A stretch of 20,659 bases of DNA from Clostridiales bacterium (GCA_004556545.1 SFGO01000044.1:1-20659); one strand, 5' to 3'; counted from the first letter of the stretch, positions 7,142 through 15,064 are shown. The notes: generated from the letters alone by a model not told the origin. Numbers and translations are program-made.

Positions 7142-7585
7142 ATGAAACTGTTTGTTTTGAACGGCCCTAATCTGAACCTGCTGGGCATTCGGGAGCCGGA
7201 TATTTACGGTCGGCAGACCTTTGCCGATCTGGAAGCGTTCATCCGGGAGGTATGCGCCCGGGAAAACATCGAGGTAGAATGCTTCCAGTCCAATCACGAA
7301 GGCGTGCTGGTGGACGTCATCCAGAGCGCGCTGGGCAAGGCGGACGGCATCGTCATCAACCCCGCCGCCTACACCCACACCAGCGTAGCCATTCTGGACG
7401 CGCTGAAGGCCGTGGCTCTGCCTGCGGTGGAGGTGCATCTCAGCGACATCAACGAGCGGGAAACCTTCCGTCACATCAGCTATCCGGCCATGGCCTGCAT
7501 CGCCCAGATCAAGGGCAAGGGCTTCGCCGGATATGAAGAAGCGATCCTGCTGCTGAAAGAGTACGTGCAGGGGCATCGGGCGTAA
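7142..7585 (+). CDS. aroQ: 3-dehydroquinate dehydratase, type II
   Basis: This enzyme converts 3-dehydroquinate to 3-dehydroshikimate in the shikimate pathway. The 147-residue length and the opening MKLFVLNGPNLNLLG are typical of the type II dodecameric family. Y22 in the flexible lid is the expected catalytic tyrosine. NPAAYTHTSVAI (73-84) supplies the active-site asparagine and substrate loop, and EVHLSDI (97-103) the catalytic histidine H99. The ribosome site GAGGAGG lies seven bases before the ATG. No other shikimate gene is in the window. A small TfoX-C-like gene follows after 16 bases. Confidence 0.97.
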   Translation: MKLFVLNGPNLNLLGIREPDIYGRQTFADLEAFIREVCARENIEVECFQSNHEGVLVDVIQSALGKADGIVINPAAYTHTSVAILDALKAVALPAVEVHLSDINERETFRHISYPAMACIAQIKGKGFAGYEEAILLLKEYVQGHRA

Positions 7586-7601
7586 GGAGGGAGAACGCGA
7601 T

Positions 7602-7859
7602 ATGGGGGAGCTGAGCGGTCTGCCGAATATCGGCCCCAAAATAGAGGAACAGCTGAAGGCTGTTGGAATCGATACGGCGGAAGAATTGCGCCGTATCGGC
7701 GCGGAGGATGCATGGCTGCGGATTCAAGCTATGGATCCAAGCGCGTGCATTCATCGGCTGCTGGCGCGGGAGGGCGCTATTCAGGGGGTAAAGAAAACAG
7801 CGCTTCCCCCGGAACGCCGGGCAGCGTTGAAAGCCTTTTATGAGACTCACAAAAAATGA
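7602..7859 (+). CDS. Small TfoX C-terminal-domain-like helix-hairpin-helix protein
   Basis: The 85-residue protein resembles the stand-alone TfoX C-terminal domain. LSGLPNIGPKIEEQLKAVGI near the N-terminus is a helix-hairpin-helix of the kind found in DNA-binding proteins. TAEELRRIGAEDAWLRI and the tail ALPPERRAALKAFY fit the family pattern. In gammaproteobacteria TfoX/Sxy regulates competence, but that role belongs to the full protein and should not be transferred here. AAGGAGGGAG precedes the ATG. It is probably co-transcribed with aroQ, and a strong terminator overlaps the base after its stop. Confidence 0.75.
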   Translation: MGELSGLPNIGPKIEEQLKAVGIDTAEELRRIGAEDAWLRIQAMDPSACIHRLLAREGAIQGVKKTALPPERRAALKAFYETHKK

Positions 7860-7900
7860 GCACAGGCCGGAGGAAAGCATCCTTCCGGCCTGTGCTTTTA
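7860..7900 (+). terminator. Intrinsic terminator of the aroQ operon
   Basis: Arms GCACAGGCCGGA (7860-7871) and TCCGGCCTGTGC (7884-7895) are perfectly complementary. A shorter GGA/TCC extension lies inside, and TTTTA follows at 7896-7900. The hairpin begins immediately after the TGA of the TfoX-C-like gene. The upstream A-run (7851-7856) could let it work weakly in the other direction too. Confidence 0.93.
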
Positions 7901-7945
7901 GGGGATAAACGCATCCCTTCCCGGGCACAATGACCGGCGGAGGGG

Positions 7946-8668
7946 ATGCGCGTGGTGCAGTGGATCGATTTGGGAATGGTACTGGGCTACAGTCTGGGTT
8001 CGCTGCTGTGGCTGTTTCTCCTGACAAAATTCATGGGCAACCGGCAGATGAGCCAGCTGACCCTGTTCGATTACGTCATCGGCATATCCATCGGGTCGAT
8101 TGCGGCGGAAATGGCCAGTCACCCGGAAAAGGACAGCTGGCTGGGGCTGATCGCCATGGCCGTTTATGCGCTGGTGGCCGTGGGCTTCAACGTGCTCAAT
8201 GATAAATCGCTGAAGGCCCGGCGGGTGCTGATCGGTTCGCCGCTGGTGCTGCTGGATCACGGCAGGCTGTACCGGCAAAACCTGAAGCGGGCCAAGCTGG
8301 ATCTGAACGAGCTGCTGGCGGAATGCCGCTCGGCAGGCTATTTTGACCTGAGCGAGCTGGAAATGATCCTGCTGGAGGTCAACGGCAAGCTGTCCTTTCT
8401 GCCGGTGAGCCAAAACCGCCCGGTGACGCCGCAGGATCTTTCGCTGGCCCCGGCACAGGATCGTCCGGCGATAGCTGTGGTGATGGACGGCGTGCCGTTC
8501 CCCGACCGGCTGAAGGCCGTGGGGCTGGATGAGGCCTGGCTGCAAAAACAGCTGAGAATCCAGGACGTGGACGACTGCCGGGAGGTGTTTTTCGCGTCCG
8601 TGGATCGGGATAATCAGCTTTCCGTGTACCTGCGGGAAACGGAAAGCAGCAAAGATCATTACGCCTGA
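7946..8668 (+). CDS. DUF421 (YetF-like) membrane protein
   Basis: This 240-residue protein matches the DUF421/YetF family of small bacterial membrane proteins, whose biochemical role is poorly defined. Three hydrophobic segments are visible near residues 10-29, 38-57 and 64-84. The signature FMGNRQMSQLTLFDYVIGIS lies between the first two. A soluble domain follows, with LLDHGRLYRQNLKRAKLDLNEL and GYFDLSELEMILLE typical of the family. GGAGG at 7939-7943 is only two bases from ATG 7946 but eight from GTG 7952 and eleven from GTG 7955, so the true start may be the GTG at 7952. The gene's end overlaps the convergent HisF-like gene by ten bases. Confidence 0.88.
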   Translation: MRVVQWIDLGMVLGYSLGSLLWLFLLTKFMGNRQMSQLTLFDYVIGISIGSIAAEMASHPEKDSWLGLIAMAVYALVAVGFNVLNDKSLKARRVLIGSPLVLLDHGRLYRQNLKRAKLDLNELLAECRSAGYFDLSELEMILLEVNGKLSFLPVSQNRPVTPQDLSLAPAQDRPAIAVVMDGVPFPDRLKAVGLDEAWLQKQLRIQDVDDCREVFFASVDRDNQLSVYLRETESSKDHYA

Positions 8669-9441
8669 TCGTCCCGGTAGATGCCCAGCCGGTACAGCTC
8701 TTCCTCGGCGGGGGCGTTGATGAGCACCGCCTTCAGCGGCCCCCAGTAAACGAACATGCTCCCTGCCGCCGCCGCGTGAGCGCCGCCCTCTTCGAGGGCT
8801 TTTTTCATGTCTGAAGCGTCCTTCGCACCGCCGCAGGCAATCAGGGGAATGGGCAGCTCCTGTGCCACGGAACGGATCAGCTTCAGGTCGTAGCCCTGCA
8901 TCGTGCCGTCCCGGTCGATGGAGTTGAGCAGAATTTCCCCAGCGCCCAGCTCCTGCGCCCGCCGGGCCGCTTCCTGCGGCGTCTGCCCGGCGGAAACGGT
9001 TCCGTCCTTGGTGAAACAGCGGTAACGCTTGAAAAGATCCTGCTTCACATCCAGCGAAACGGTCACGCTTTGAGCGCCGAAACGCTCGGAAATGCGGGTA
9101 ATCAGCTCCGGATTTTCAAAAAAGGCCGTGTTGAGAATGACTTTTTCAAACCCAATGTGAAACAGCCGGGCCGCTTCCTCCACGGTGGTGATGCCGCCGC
9201 CGTAGGATAGGGGCATGAAGGCTTCTTCCGCCATGTCCCGCAGCAGGTCAAAGTCCGGCCCACGGCCCTCCTTCGACGCAGAAATGTCCTGAACGCATAG
9301 CTCGTCCACGCACTTCTCGTTGAAGATCTTCATGGCGTTGATGGGGTCGCCCAGATAGTTTGGCTCCCTGAACCGCACGGTCTTGACCAGATCGCCGTGA
9401 TTCAGCAGCATGCAGGGAATCAGCCGGGGACGATGCAGCAT
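8659..9441 (-). CDS. HisF-like protein of the WbuZ/AglZ (HisF2) type
   Basis: This 260-residue beta/alpha barrel is related to HisF, the cyclase subunit of imidazole glycerol phosphate synthase. It matches the HisF2/WbuZ branch associated with amidation of surface sugars: RLIPCMLLNHGDLVKTVRF, GDPINAMKIFNEK and PLSYGGGITT are typical. The catalytic Asp11 of true HisF is replaced (L12 after CM), whereas the later aspartates remain as D131 in SLDVK and D176 in SIDRDGT. It probably channels ammonia from HisH to another acceptor enzyme and does not make IGP; that enzyme is not in the window. GGAAGGAGGGG lies seven bases before the ATG. hisH is upstream on the same strand, 678 bases away across a repeat array. 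Confidence 0.87.
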   Translation of the reverse strand: MLHRPRLIPCMLLNHGDLVKTVRFREPNYLGDPINAMKIFNEKCVDELCVQDISASKEGRGPDFDLLRDMAEEAFMPLSYGGGITTVEEAARLFHIGFEKVILNTAFFENPELITRISERFGAQSVTVSLDVKQDLFKRYRCFTKDGTVSAGQTPQEAARRAQELGAGEILLNSIDRDGTMQGYDLKLIRSVAQELPIPLIACGGAKDASDMKKALEEGGAHAAAAGSMFVYWGPLKAVLINAPAEEELYRLGIYRDDQA

Positions 9442-9529
9442 GACGCGCCCCTCCTTCCAAAATCAGCCAATCATTCAAAATCCAATAGGAAACTCAGAAG
9501 CAATTTTGCACGGTCTATCGCCAAGCCCT

Positions 9530-10131
9530 GCCCCTTGCGCGAGCCGCGAGGTCTGTCGCCGAGCGGCGGTCTGGCCTCGCCAACCGGCAGGGAGCCGCAC
9601 CAGACCCGCGAGCCGTGGCACCCTCCGTGCCACGGCGGTAAAACCCCGGCCAGCATTCATGTCTCCCGAGCAGCCCCGCGCCCAGCGGGCGCGGAGTGGG
9701 GTCAAGGGGTACTGCCCCTTGCGCGAGCCGCGAGGCCTGTCGCCGAGCGGCGGTAACCCTCCGGCCAACTTTCATGTCTCCCGAGCACCCTGCGGCGCGC
9801 AGTCCGGGGTCAAGGGGTACTACCCCTTGCGCGAGCCGCGGCACCCTCCGTGCCACAGCGGTAAAACCCCGGCCAGCATTCATGTCTCCCGAGCACCCTG
9901 CGCGCCTGTGGCGCGCAGTCCGGGGTCAAGGGGTACTACCCCTTGCGCGAGCCGCGAGACCCGTTGCCGAGCGGCGGTCTGGCCTCGCCAACCGGCAGGG
10001 AGCCGCACCAGACCCGCGAGCCGCGAGGCCTGTCGCCGAGCGGCGGTAAAACCCCGGCCAGCATTCATGTCTCCCGAGCACCCTGCGCGCCTGCGGCGCG
10101 CAGTCCGGGGTGCAGGGGGTCACCCCCTGCT
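9530..10131 (+). repeat. Four-unit hairpin-rich repeat array between hisH and HisF2 gene
   Basis: Imperfect direct units start at about 9530, 9714, 9822 and 9938. Each begins with CCCCTTGCGCGAGCCGCG and contains CATGTCTCCCGAGCA. Each then has a GC hairpin and ends in GGGGTCAAGGGG or a variant that pairs with the start of the next unit. Units 1 and 4 contain an extra block of about 44 bp (9570-9613 and 9978-10021). The link hairpins at 9702-9720, 9811-9829 and 9927-9945 have the loop ACT. The region has no believable gene; a frame open through it gives low-complexity Pro/Arg/Ser sequence that follows the repeat period. The gap 9442-9529 holds the HisF2 ribosome site and no clear promoter. Confidence 0.92.
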
Positions 10132-10731
10132 GAAGGAGGTCAGGAGTTGGAGACCGAAACGGTGGCTTTTCTCCGGGTGGAATTGAACGCCCCAGACGTT
10201 GCCCCGGTGAACCGCCGCCGCAAAACGAACGCCGTAGTCGCATTCCATCAGGACGTCCTTCGGATCCTCGCAGACCGCATAGTAGCTGTGGACGAAATAA
10301 AAACGAGCGGGCTGCTCTAACCCCTGAACCAGAGACGCTTCCGGCTGCATGATCTCAACGCGGTCCCAGCCCATGTGCGGTACCTTCAGCTCCGGGTGAT
10401 CCTCCAGATGGAAACGCCGCATGGAAAAGGGAAGGCAGCCAAGCCCGGCTGAATGCCCTTCCTCGCTGCAAAGCCCCAGCATCTGCATGCCCAGACAAAT
10501 GCCCAGGATCGGCTTGCCGGAGGTAACGGCCTCGTCCAGCGCGCCCCGCATGCCGCTCTTTTCCAGAAGCGCCATGCCCTGATCAAACGCGCCTACCCCC
10601 GGCAGAATCAGCCGGTCGCAGACAGAAACCCCTTCGCCTGTGGTGACGGCCACGGCTTCCGCTCCCGCCTTTTTGAGCATGTTCAGGATGGAACCAATGT
10701 TTCCGATGCCGTAGTCCAGAACGCCGATCAT
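10120..10731 (-). CDS. hisH: HisH-type glutamine amidotransferase
   Basis: This 203-residue class I glutaminase is HisH, which releases ammonia from glutamine for a HisF-type partner. The start MIGVLDYGIGNIGSILNML is typical. The catalytic triad is present: C79 in GICLGMQ, H185 and E187 in GVQFHPEKS. ATG 10731 is preceded by AAGGG at nine-base spacing and gives the classic N-terminus; ATG 10737, two codons earlier, is the alternative. The pairing with a HisF2-type protein suggests sugar amidation and not histidine synthesis. The last codons and stop lie inside a palindrome at the edge of the adjacent repeat array. Confidence 0.93.
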   Translation of the reverse strand: MIGVLDYGIGNIGSILNMLKKAGAEAVAVTTGEGVSVCDRLILPGVGAFDQGMALLEKSGMRGALDEAVTSGKPILGICLGMQMLGLCSEEGHSAGLGCLPFSMRRFHLEDHPELKVPHMGWDRVEIMQPEASLVQGLEQPARFYFVHSYYAVCEDPKDVLMECDYGVRFAAAVHRGNVWGVQFHPEKSHRFGLQLLTSFSRG

Positions 10732-10763
10732 GCGCATCCGCCCTTTTCGGTAAAGTATAATAG

Positions 10764-10789
10764 CAGCGCGGCAAAGTGCTGCCGCGCTG
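10764..10789 (-). other. Leader hairpin upstream of hisH
   Basis: Perfect 10-bp arms CAGCGCGGCA and TGCCGCGCTG enclose a six-base loop. The hairpin lies at or near the predicted 5' end of the hisH transcript and about 33 bases before its start codon. There is no U-tract on the minus strand after it, so a 5'-stabilising or attenuating role is as likely as termination of the upstream gene. Confidence 0.65.
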
Positions 10790-10791
10790 AA

Positions 10792-10820
10792 AGGATAGCA
10801 TGAGGAAACATCGATGTCAA
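10792..10820 (-). promoter_or_regulatory. Promoter for hisH (minus strand)
   Basis: Reading the minus strand, TTGACA (10820-10815) and TATCCT (10797-10792) are separated by 17 bp. The -35 is perfect and overlaps the stop codon of the upstream acyltransferase gene. hisH can thus be transcribed independently of that gene, with a start near 10785. Confidence 0.7.
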
Positions 10821-11887
10821 TTGGAAATGCGGGTTTTGGACGGCCTGCCGGAAGCGCCCCGCCCGGCCAGACGGGCAATGAACCAGAGCAGGGCCAGCAG
10901 AACCACCAGCCAGCTGAGCGCCCCGGCAGGGGATGGAAGGGGCTGATTCCACGGCCAGAGGTTGCCCGGCAGGGGGGCGATTCCGGCCCCGGCCAGCGTA
11001 AACAGCACCAGATTGCTGCCGACCAGATAGTATAGCGACGCGCCGCCGAAATGGGAAAGCATCCGCCGCAGACCTTCCACGGGTAGCCAGTATTTTTCGC
11101 CGGGCAGACGGCATAGGCCGTGACAGAGCGCCGTCAGCAGGGCGATGGCAAAGCAGGGCAGGAGAATCCACGCCCAGTGGGGCGGGAAACGCTCCGGCAG
11201 CCCGTGACGAACGTACCAGACCAGACCTGCGACGCTGAAAATCACCGCCACGCCGCCCATGCCGAGCCGCTCCCGGAGGCGCGCACCCGTGTAGGCCACG
11301 CCCGCCAGAAAGAAGGGGAAGTATTGCAGCACGGGAAAAGTCACATAGCTTCGACTGCCAATCAGCAAAGCCAGCTGAGGAACGGTAATCCGGTCATAGG
11401 GAAGAAAACAGCCCAGCAGACAGGGAATGCTCAGCGGAAGCCAGAGCCATCGCCGACAGGTGATCTGCCGCAGCAGAGGGAACAGCACGATGGCCGCCAG
11501 CATCAGCAGGGCAAAGGCAATGAGAAATTCCGACCAGCCGGGAATATCGCTGAGCAGGAAAATGCCCCGGAGCGTTTCGGCCTCCAGCGGCCGATGCTCC
11601 CGCAGAACCCGGAAGGCCGCGCCGGATACATAAAACGCAGCCAGACAGCGCCCGAAGGTGCGCCCCATGCGGGGCAGCGCCTGCCGGAAGGGCTTTTTCA
11701 GATAGGCCAGCGCCGCCGTCCTGCCGAAGCAGAAGACGAAGGCGGGAAAGGCCAGCAGGCTGATTCCCATCACCCAGAAATGAATCGACGGAAATCGCTG
11801 GAGGTCGCCGAAAAACTGAAGAAGGTGGGCGTAGAGCATCAGGACGACCAGAATGCCTCGCTGGAGGTCTACGGAACGGTCTCGCAT
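10817..11887 (-). CDS. Acyltransferase-3-like polytopic membrane protein
   Basis: The 356-residue protein is strongly hydrophobic with roughly ten membrane segments. The N-terminus MRDRSVDLQRGILVVLMLYAH resembles the R-S-x-D-x-x-R-G...H start of acyltransferase-3 and related membrane acyltransferases, which typically O-acylate surface sugars. The residual match is weak beyond the first helix, so the substrate is unknown. The ATG at 11887 has AGAAAGGAAG about eight bases upstream and an extended -10 promoter before it. The frame continues much further upstream, antisense to uvrA, but that is a shadow. hisH follows on the same strand after about 85 bases. Confidence 0.7.
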   Translation of the reverse strand: MRDRSVDLQRGILVVLMLYAHLLQFFGDLQRFPSIHFWVMGISLLAFPAFVFCFGRTAALAYLKKPFRQALPRMGRTFGRCLAAFYVSGAAFRVLREHRPLEAETLRGIFLLSDIPGWSEFLIAFALLMLAAIVLFPLLRQITCRRWLWLPLSIPCLLGCFLPYDRITVPQLALLIGSRSYVTFPVLQYFPFFLAGVAYTGARLRERLGMGGVAVIFSVAGLVWYVRHGLPERFPPHWAWILLPCFAIALLTALCHGLCRLPGEKYWLPVEGLRRMLSHFGGASLYYLVGSNLVLFTLAGAGIAPLPGNLWPWNQPLPSPAGALSWLVVLLALLWFIARLAGRGASGRPSKTRISN

Positions 11888-11951
11888 GGCGCTGCTTCCT
11901 TTCTGTGCAGGGGAATCGGGGCTCCCGGAAAAAAGGGAAGCCCGGGCGTTC

Positions 11952-11960
11952 ATTATAGCA
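11952..11960 (-). promoter_or_regulatory. Extended -10 promoter for acyltransferase-like gene
   Basis: On the minus strand TGCTATAAT is a perfect extended -10 element (TGnTATAAT), with the hexamer at 11957-11952. No good -35 is seen (TTTCAA at 17 bp). The start would fall near 11945, about 58 bases before the ATG. It is back to back with the uvrA promoter. Confidence 0.7.
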
Positions 11961-11992
11961 GAAAAAACCATCCCTTGAAAACCGGAAACTTC

Positions 11993-12021
11993 TTGCGGGA
12001 TCAAAAACCCTATGGTAGAAT
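11993..12021 (+). promoter_or_regulatory. Promoter for uvrA
   Basis: TTGCGG (11993-11998) and TAGAAT (12016-12021) are separated by 17 bp. Transcription would start near 12028, about 58 bases before the TTG start. I see no clear LexA/DinR-type palindrome next to it. Confidence 0.6.
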
Positions 12022-12085
12022 ACCTGATGCGAACATTCTTTCGCGTTTGAAACAGGATTCCGAAGGAACAGACGAGGTGGCTATT

Positions 12086-14950
12086 TTGCAGGATAAACTG
12101 ATTGTGCGGGGAGCCCGAGAGCATAACCTGAAAAATGTGACGCTGGAGATCCCCCGCAACAAGCTGGTGGTGTTCACCGGCCTGAGCGGCTCGGGCAAGA
12201 CCAGTCTTGCCTTCGACACCATTTACGCCGAGGGCCAGCGGCGCTATGTGGAAAGCCTGAGCTCCTACGCCCGGATGTTTCTGGGCCAGATGGAAAAGCC
12301 GGATATCGACTCCATCGACGGCCTGTCCCCGGCCATTTCCATCGACCAGAAAACCACGGCCCGCAATCCACGCTCCACTGTGGGCACGGTGACGGAGATT
12401 TATGACTACCTGCGCCTTCTGTACGCCCGCATCGGCATTCCCCATTGTCCCAAGTGCGGCCGGGAGATCAAGCAGCAGACCATCGACCAGATGGTGGATC
12501 AGGTCATGACCCTGCCCGAGGGACAGAAGATGCAGGTGCTGGCGCCCGTGGTGCGGGAGCGCAAGGGCGAGCATGCCAAAATGCTGGAGGCGGCTCAGAA
12601 GCACGGCTACGTCCGCGTGAAGATCGACGGCGAGCTGTACGAGCTGGACGACCTGCCGGCGCTGGATAAAAAGAAGAAGCACACCATTGAGATCGTGGTC
12701 GACCGGCTGATCGTCCGCAACTCCGACGAGTTCCGCACCCGGTTGGCGGACAGTCTGGAAACCGCCGCCAGGGAGGCGGAGGGGCTGGTGCTGGTAGACC
12801 TGTTCGACAAGGGGACGATGCTGTTTTCCCAGAACTACGCCTGCCCGGACTGCGGCGTATCTATCGAAGAACTGGCTCCCCGGATGTTCAGCTTCAACAG
12901 CCCCTTCGGCGCGTGCCCCCAGTGCGGCGGTCTGGGCACAGTGATGCATATCACGCTGGAGAGCATTATCCCCGACCAAAGCCTGAGCTTCCATCAGGGT
13001 GCGCTGCAGGCCATGGCGTGGAACGTGCAGGATCGGGGCAGCATGGCCCACACCTACTTTGAAGCGCTGGCCAGAAAATACCATTTCAGTCTGGACACGC
13101 CGGTTCGTGATCTGCCCAAGGACGTGATGGACGTGATTCTTTACGGCTCGCCGGACAAGATCACCATCGAATACGAGGGCGCCAACGGCGCGGGCCGGTA
13201 CAACACTGCCTTCGAGGGCGTGATTCCCACGCTGGAGCGCCGCTACCGGGAGACCACCAGCGACGCCATGAAGGCGGGCTACGAAGAGTACATGGTGGAG
13301 GACGAATGCCGGGCCTGCCATGGCCAGCGCCTGCGGCCGGAAGTGCTGGCCGTCACGGTGGGCGGGCTGAATATCTCCAAGGTGTGCGAATTGAGCGTGA
13401 CCAAGGCGCGGGCGTTTTTCCGCGCGCTGGAGCTGACGGAGAAGGAACGCATGATTGCCGCGCAGATTTTGAAAGAGATTGACGCGCGGCTGGGCTTTCT
13501 GGACAGCGTGGGTCTGAGCTACCTGACCCTGTCCCGGGCGGCGGCCACCCTGTCCGGCGGCGAGGCCCAGCGGATCCGGCTGGCCACGCAGATCGGCTCC
13601 AGCCTGATGGGCGTACTGTACATTCTGGACGAGCCCTCCATCGGCCTGCACCAGCGGGATAACGACAAGCTGCTCAGCACCCTCAAGCGTATGCGGGATC
13701 TGGGCAACACCCTGATCGTGGTAGAGCACGACGAGGACACCATGTACGCCGCCGACTGGATTGTGGACGTGGGCCCCGGCGCGGGCGTTCACGGCGGCGA
13801 GATCGTGGCGGAGGGCACGGTGCAGGATATTCTGGCCAATCCCCAATCCCTGACGGGGCAATATTTAAGCGGGAAACGATTTATCCCCCTGCCCGAAAAG
13901 CGCCGGGAGCCGAAGGGCTGGCTCACCGTGCGGGGAGCGCAGGAGAACAATCTGAAAAAAATCGACGTTTCCTTCCCGCTGGGCGTGTTCTGCTGCGTCA
14001 CCGGCGTCAGCGGTTCGGGCAAGTCCAGTCTGGTCAACGAAATTCTTTACAAGCATCTGGCCAAGGTGCTGAACCGGGCCAAGACCTATCCGGGTAAATT
14101 CGAAGCCATGGAAGGCGTGGAGCAGCTGGACAAGATCATCTGCATCGACCAGAGTCCCATCGGCCGTACGCCCCGTTCCAACCCGGCCACCTACACCGGC
14201 GTGTTTGATCTCATTCGCAAAATCTTTGCCATGACCCCCGAAGCCAAGGCGCGGGGCTACAAGGAGAACCGCTTTTCCTTCAATGTAAAGGGCGGGCGCT
14301 GCGAGGCCTGCTCCGGCGACGGCCTTTTGAAGATTGAAATGCACTTTCTGCCGGACGTCTACGTGCCCTGCGACGTCTGCAAGGGCGCGCGGTACAACCG
14401 GGAAACGCTGGACGTGCGCTATAAGGGCAAAAACATCCACGAAGTGCTGGAAATGACGGTGGAAGAGGCGCTGGAATTTTTCGACACCTACGAGCCCATC
14501 CGCCGCAAGCTGCAGACCCTGTACGATGTGGGGCTGAACTACATCAAGCTGGGGCAGCCCAGCACGCAGCTGTCCGGCGGCGAAGCTCAGCGCATCAAGC
14601 TGGCTACCGAGCTGAGCCGCCGGGACACCGGCCGCACGCTGTATCTGCTGGACGAACCCACCACCGGCCTGCATGTGGCGGATGTGGAACGGCTGATCGG
14701 GGTTTTGCAGCGGCTGGTGGCGGCGGGCAACAGTGTGCTGGTCATCGAGCACAATCTGGACGTCATCAAGACGGCGGATTATCTGATCGATCTGGGCCCC
14801 GAGGGCGGCGACGGCGGCGGAAAAATCGTGGCCGTCGGCGCCCCGGAGGAGGTCGTGCGCTGCAAAAAGAGCTACACCGGCCAATATCTGGCCCCGATTT
14901 TGAAAAGAGACCGGGAACGGATGGAAAAGCGGAAAAACGAGCGGGAGTGA
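12086..14950 (+). CDS. uvrA: Excinuclease ABC subunit A
   Basis: UvrA is the damage-sensing ATPase dimer of nucleotide excision repair and loads UvrB. The 954-residue protein is of normal length. Walker A motifs are GLSGSGKT (32-39) and GVSGSGKS (about 640). Signature plus Walker B pairs are LSGGEAQRIRLATQ/LYILDEPSIGLH and LSGGEAQRIKLATE/LYLLDEPTTGLH. Zinc modules are CPKC (121-124), CPDC...CPQC, and CEAC...CDVC in the second half. The frame is open for 322 codons upstream, but that part is antisense to the acyltransferase gene. TTG 12086 gives the family N-terminus (M)QDKLIVRGAREHNLKN and has GAGGTG six bases before it. GTG 12077 is possible. Confidence 0.97.
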   Translation: MQDKLIVRGAREHNLKNVTLEIPRNKLVVFTGLSGSGKTSLAFDTIYAEGQRRYVESLSSYARMFLGQMEKPDIDSIDGLSPAISIDQKTTARNPRSTVGTVTEIYDYLRLLYARIGIPHCPKCGREIKQQTIDQMVDQVMTLPEGQKMQVLAPVVRERKGEHAKMLEAAQKHGYVRVKIDGELYELDDLPALDKKKKHTIEIVVDRLIVRNSDEFRTRLADSLETAAREAEGLVLVDLFDKGTMLFSQNYACPDCGVSIEELAPRMFSFNSPFGACPQCGGLGTVMHITLESIIPDQSLSFHQGALQAMAWNVQDRGSMAHTYFEALARKYHFSLDTPVRDLPKDVMDVILYGSPDKITIEYEGANGAGRYNTAFEGVIPTLERRYRETTSDAMKAGYEEYMVEDECRACHGQRLRPEVLAVTVGGLNISKVCELSVTKARAFFRALELTEKERMIAAQILKEIDARLGFLDSVGLSYLTLSRAAATLSGGEAQRIRLATQIGSSLMGVLYILDEPSIGLHQRDNDKLLSTLKRMRDLGNTLIVVEHDEDTMYAADWIVDVGPGAGVHGGEIVAEGTVQDILANPQSLTGQYLSGKRFIPLPEKRREPKGWLTVRGAQENNLKKIDVSFPLGVFCCVTGVSGSGKSSLVNEILYKHLAKVLNRAKTYPGKFEAMEGVEQLDKIICIDQSPIGRTPRSNPATYTGVFDLIRKIFAMTPEAKARGYKENRFSFNVKGGRCEACSGDGLLKIEMHFLPDVYVPCDVCKGARYNRETLDVRYKGKNIHEVLEMTVEEALEFFDTYEPIRRKLQTLYDVGLNYIKLGQPSTQLSGGEAQRIKLATELSRRDTGRTLYLLDEPTTGLHVADVERLIGVLQRLVAAGNSVLVIEHNLDVIKTADYLIDLGPEGGDGGGKIVAVGAPEEVVRCKKSYTGQYLAPILKRDRERMEKRKNERE

Positions 14951-15034
14951 AACACGGGAATTTCGGGCAGGCTCTTGAGGAAAACGTGAAAAAAACGGGA
15001 AAAGAAAACGGCCCGATTTCCGTCACTTGGGGAC

Positions 15035-15064
15035 TTGTGAAAATCCGGCGGGATGTTGTATAAT
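15035..15064 (+). promoter_or_regulatory. Promoter for nucleoside ABC binding protein
   Basis: TTGTGA (15035-15040) and a perfect TATAAT (15059-15064) are separated by 18 bp. The leader to the start at 15121 is about 50 bases, too short for a purine riboswitch, and none is recognised. The stretch 14951-15034 after uvrA shows no convincing terminator. Confidence 0.8.

Noticed and set aside
9530..10131. CRISPR array
   Set aside because: The units are long, imperfect and contain hairpins and conserved middles; there are no short identical repeats with unique spacers and no cas genes.
9410..10186. Open frame through the repeat array giving a repetitive Ser/Pro/Arg peptide
   Set aside because: Its period equals the DNA repeat period, it overlaps the starts and ends of real genes on the other strand, and hairpin structure, not protein, explains the conservation.
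10817..13861. Very long minus-strand frame of about 1,000 codons across uvrA
   Set aside because: Only its last 356 codons, from ATG 11887, are a plausible membrane protein. The rest is antisense to conserved uvrA, rich in His, Gln, Ala and Gly as expected from GC-rich codon bias.
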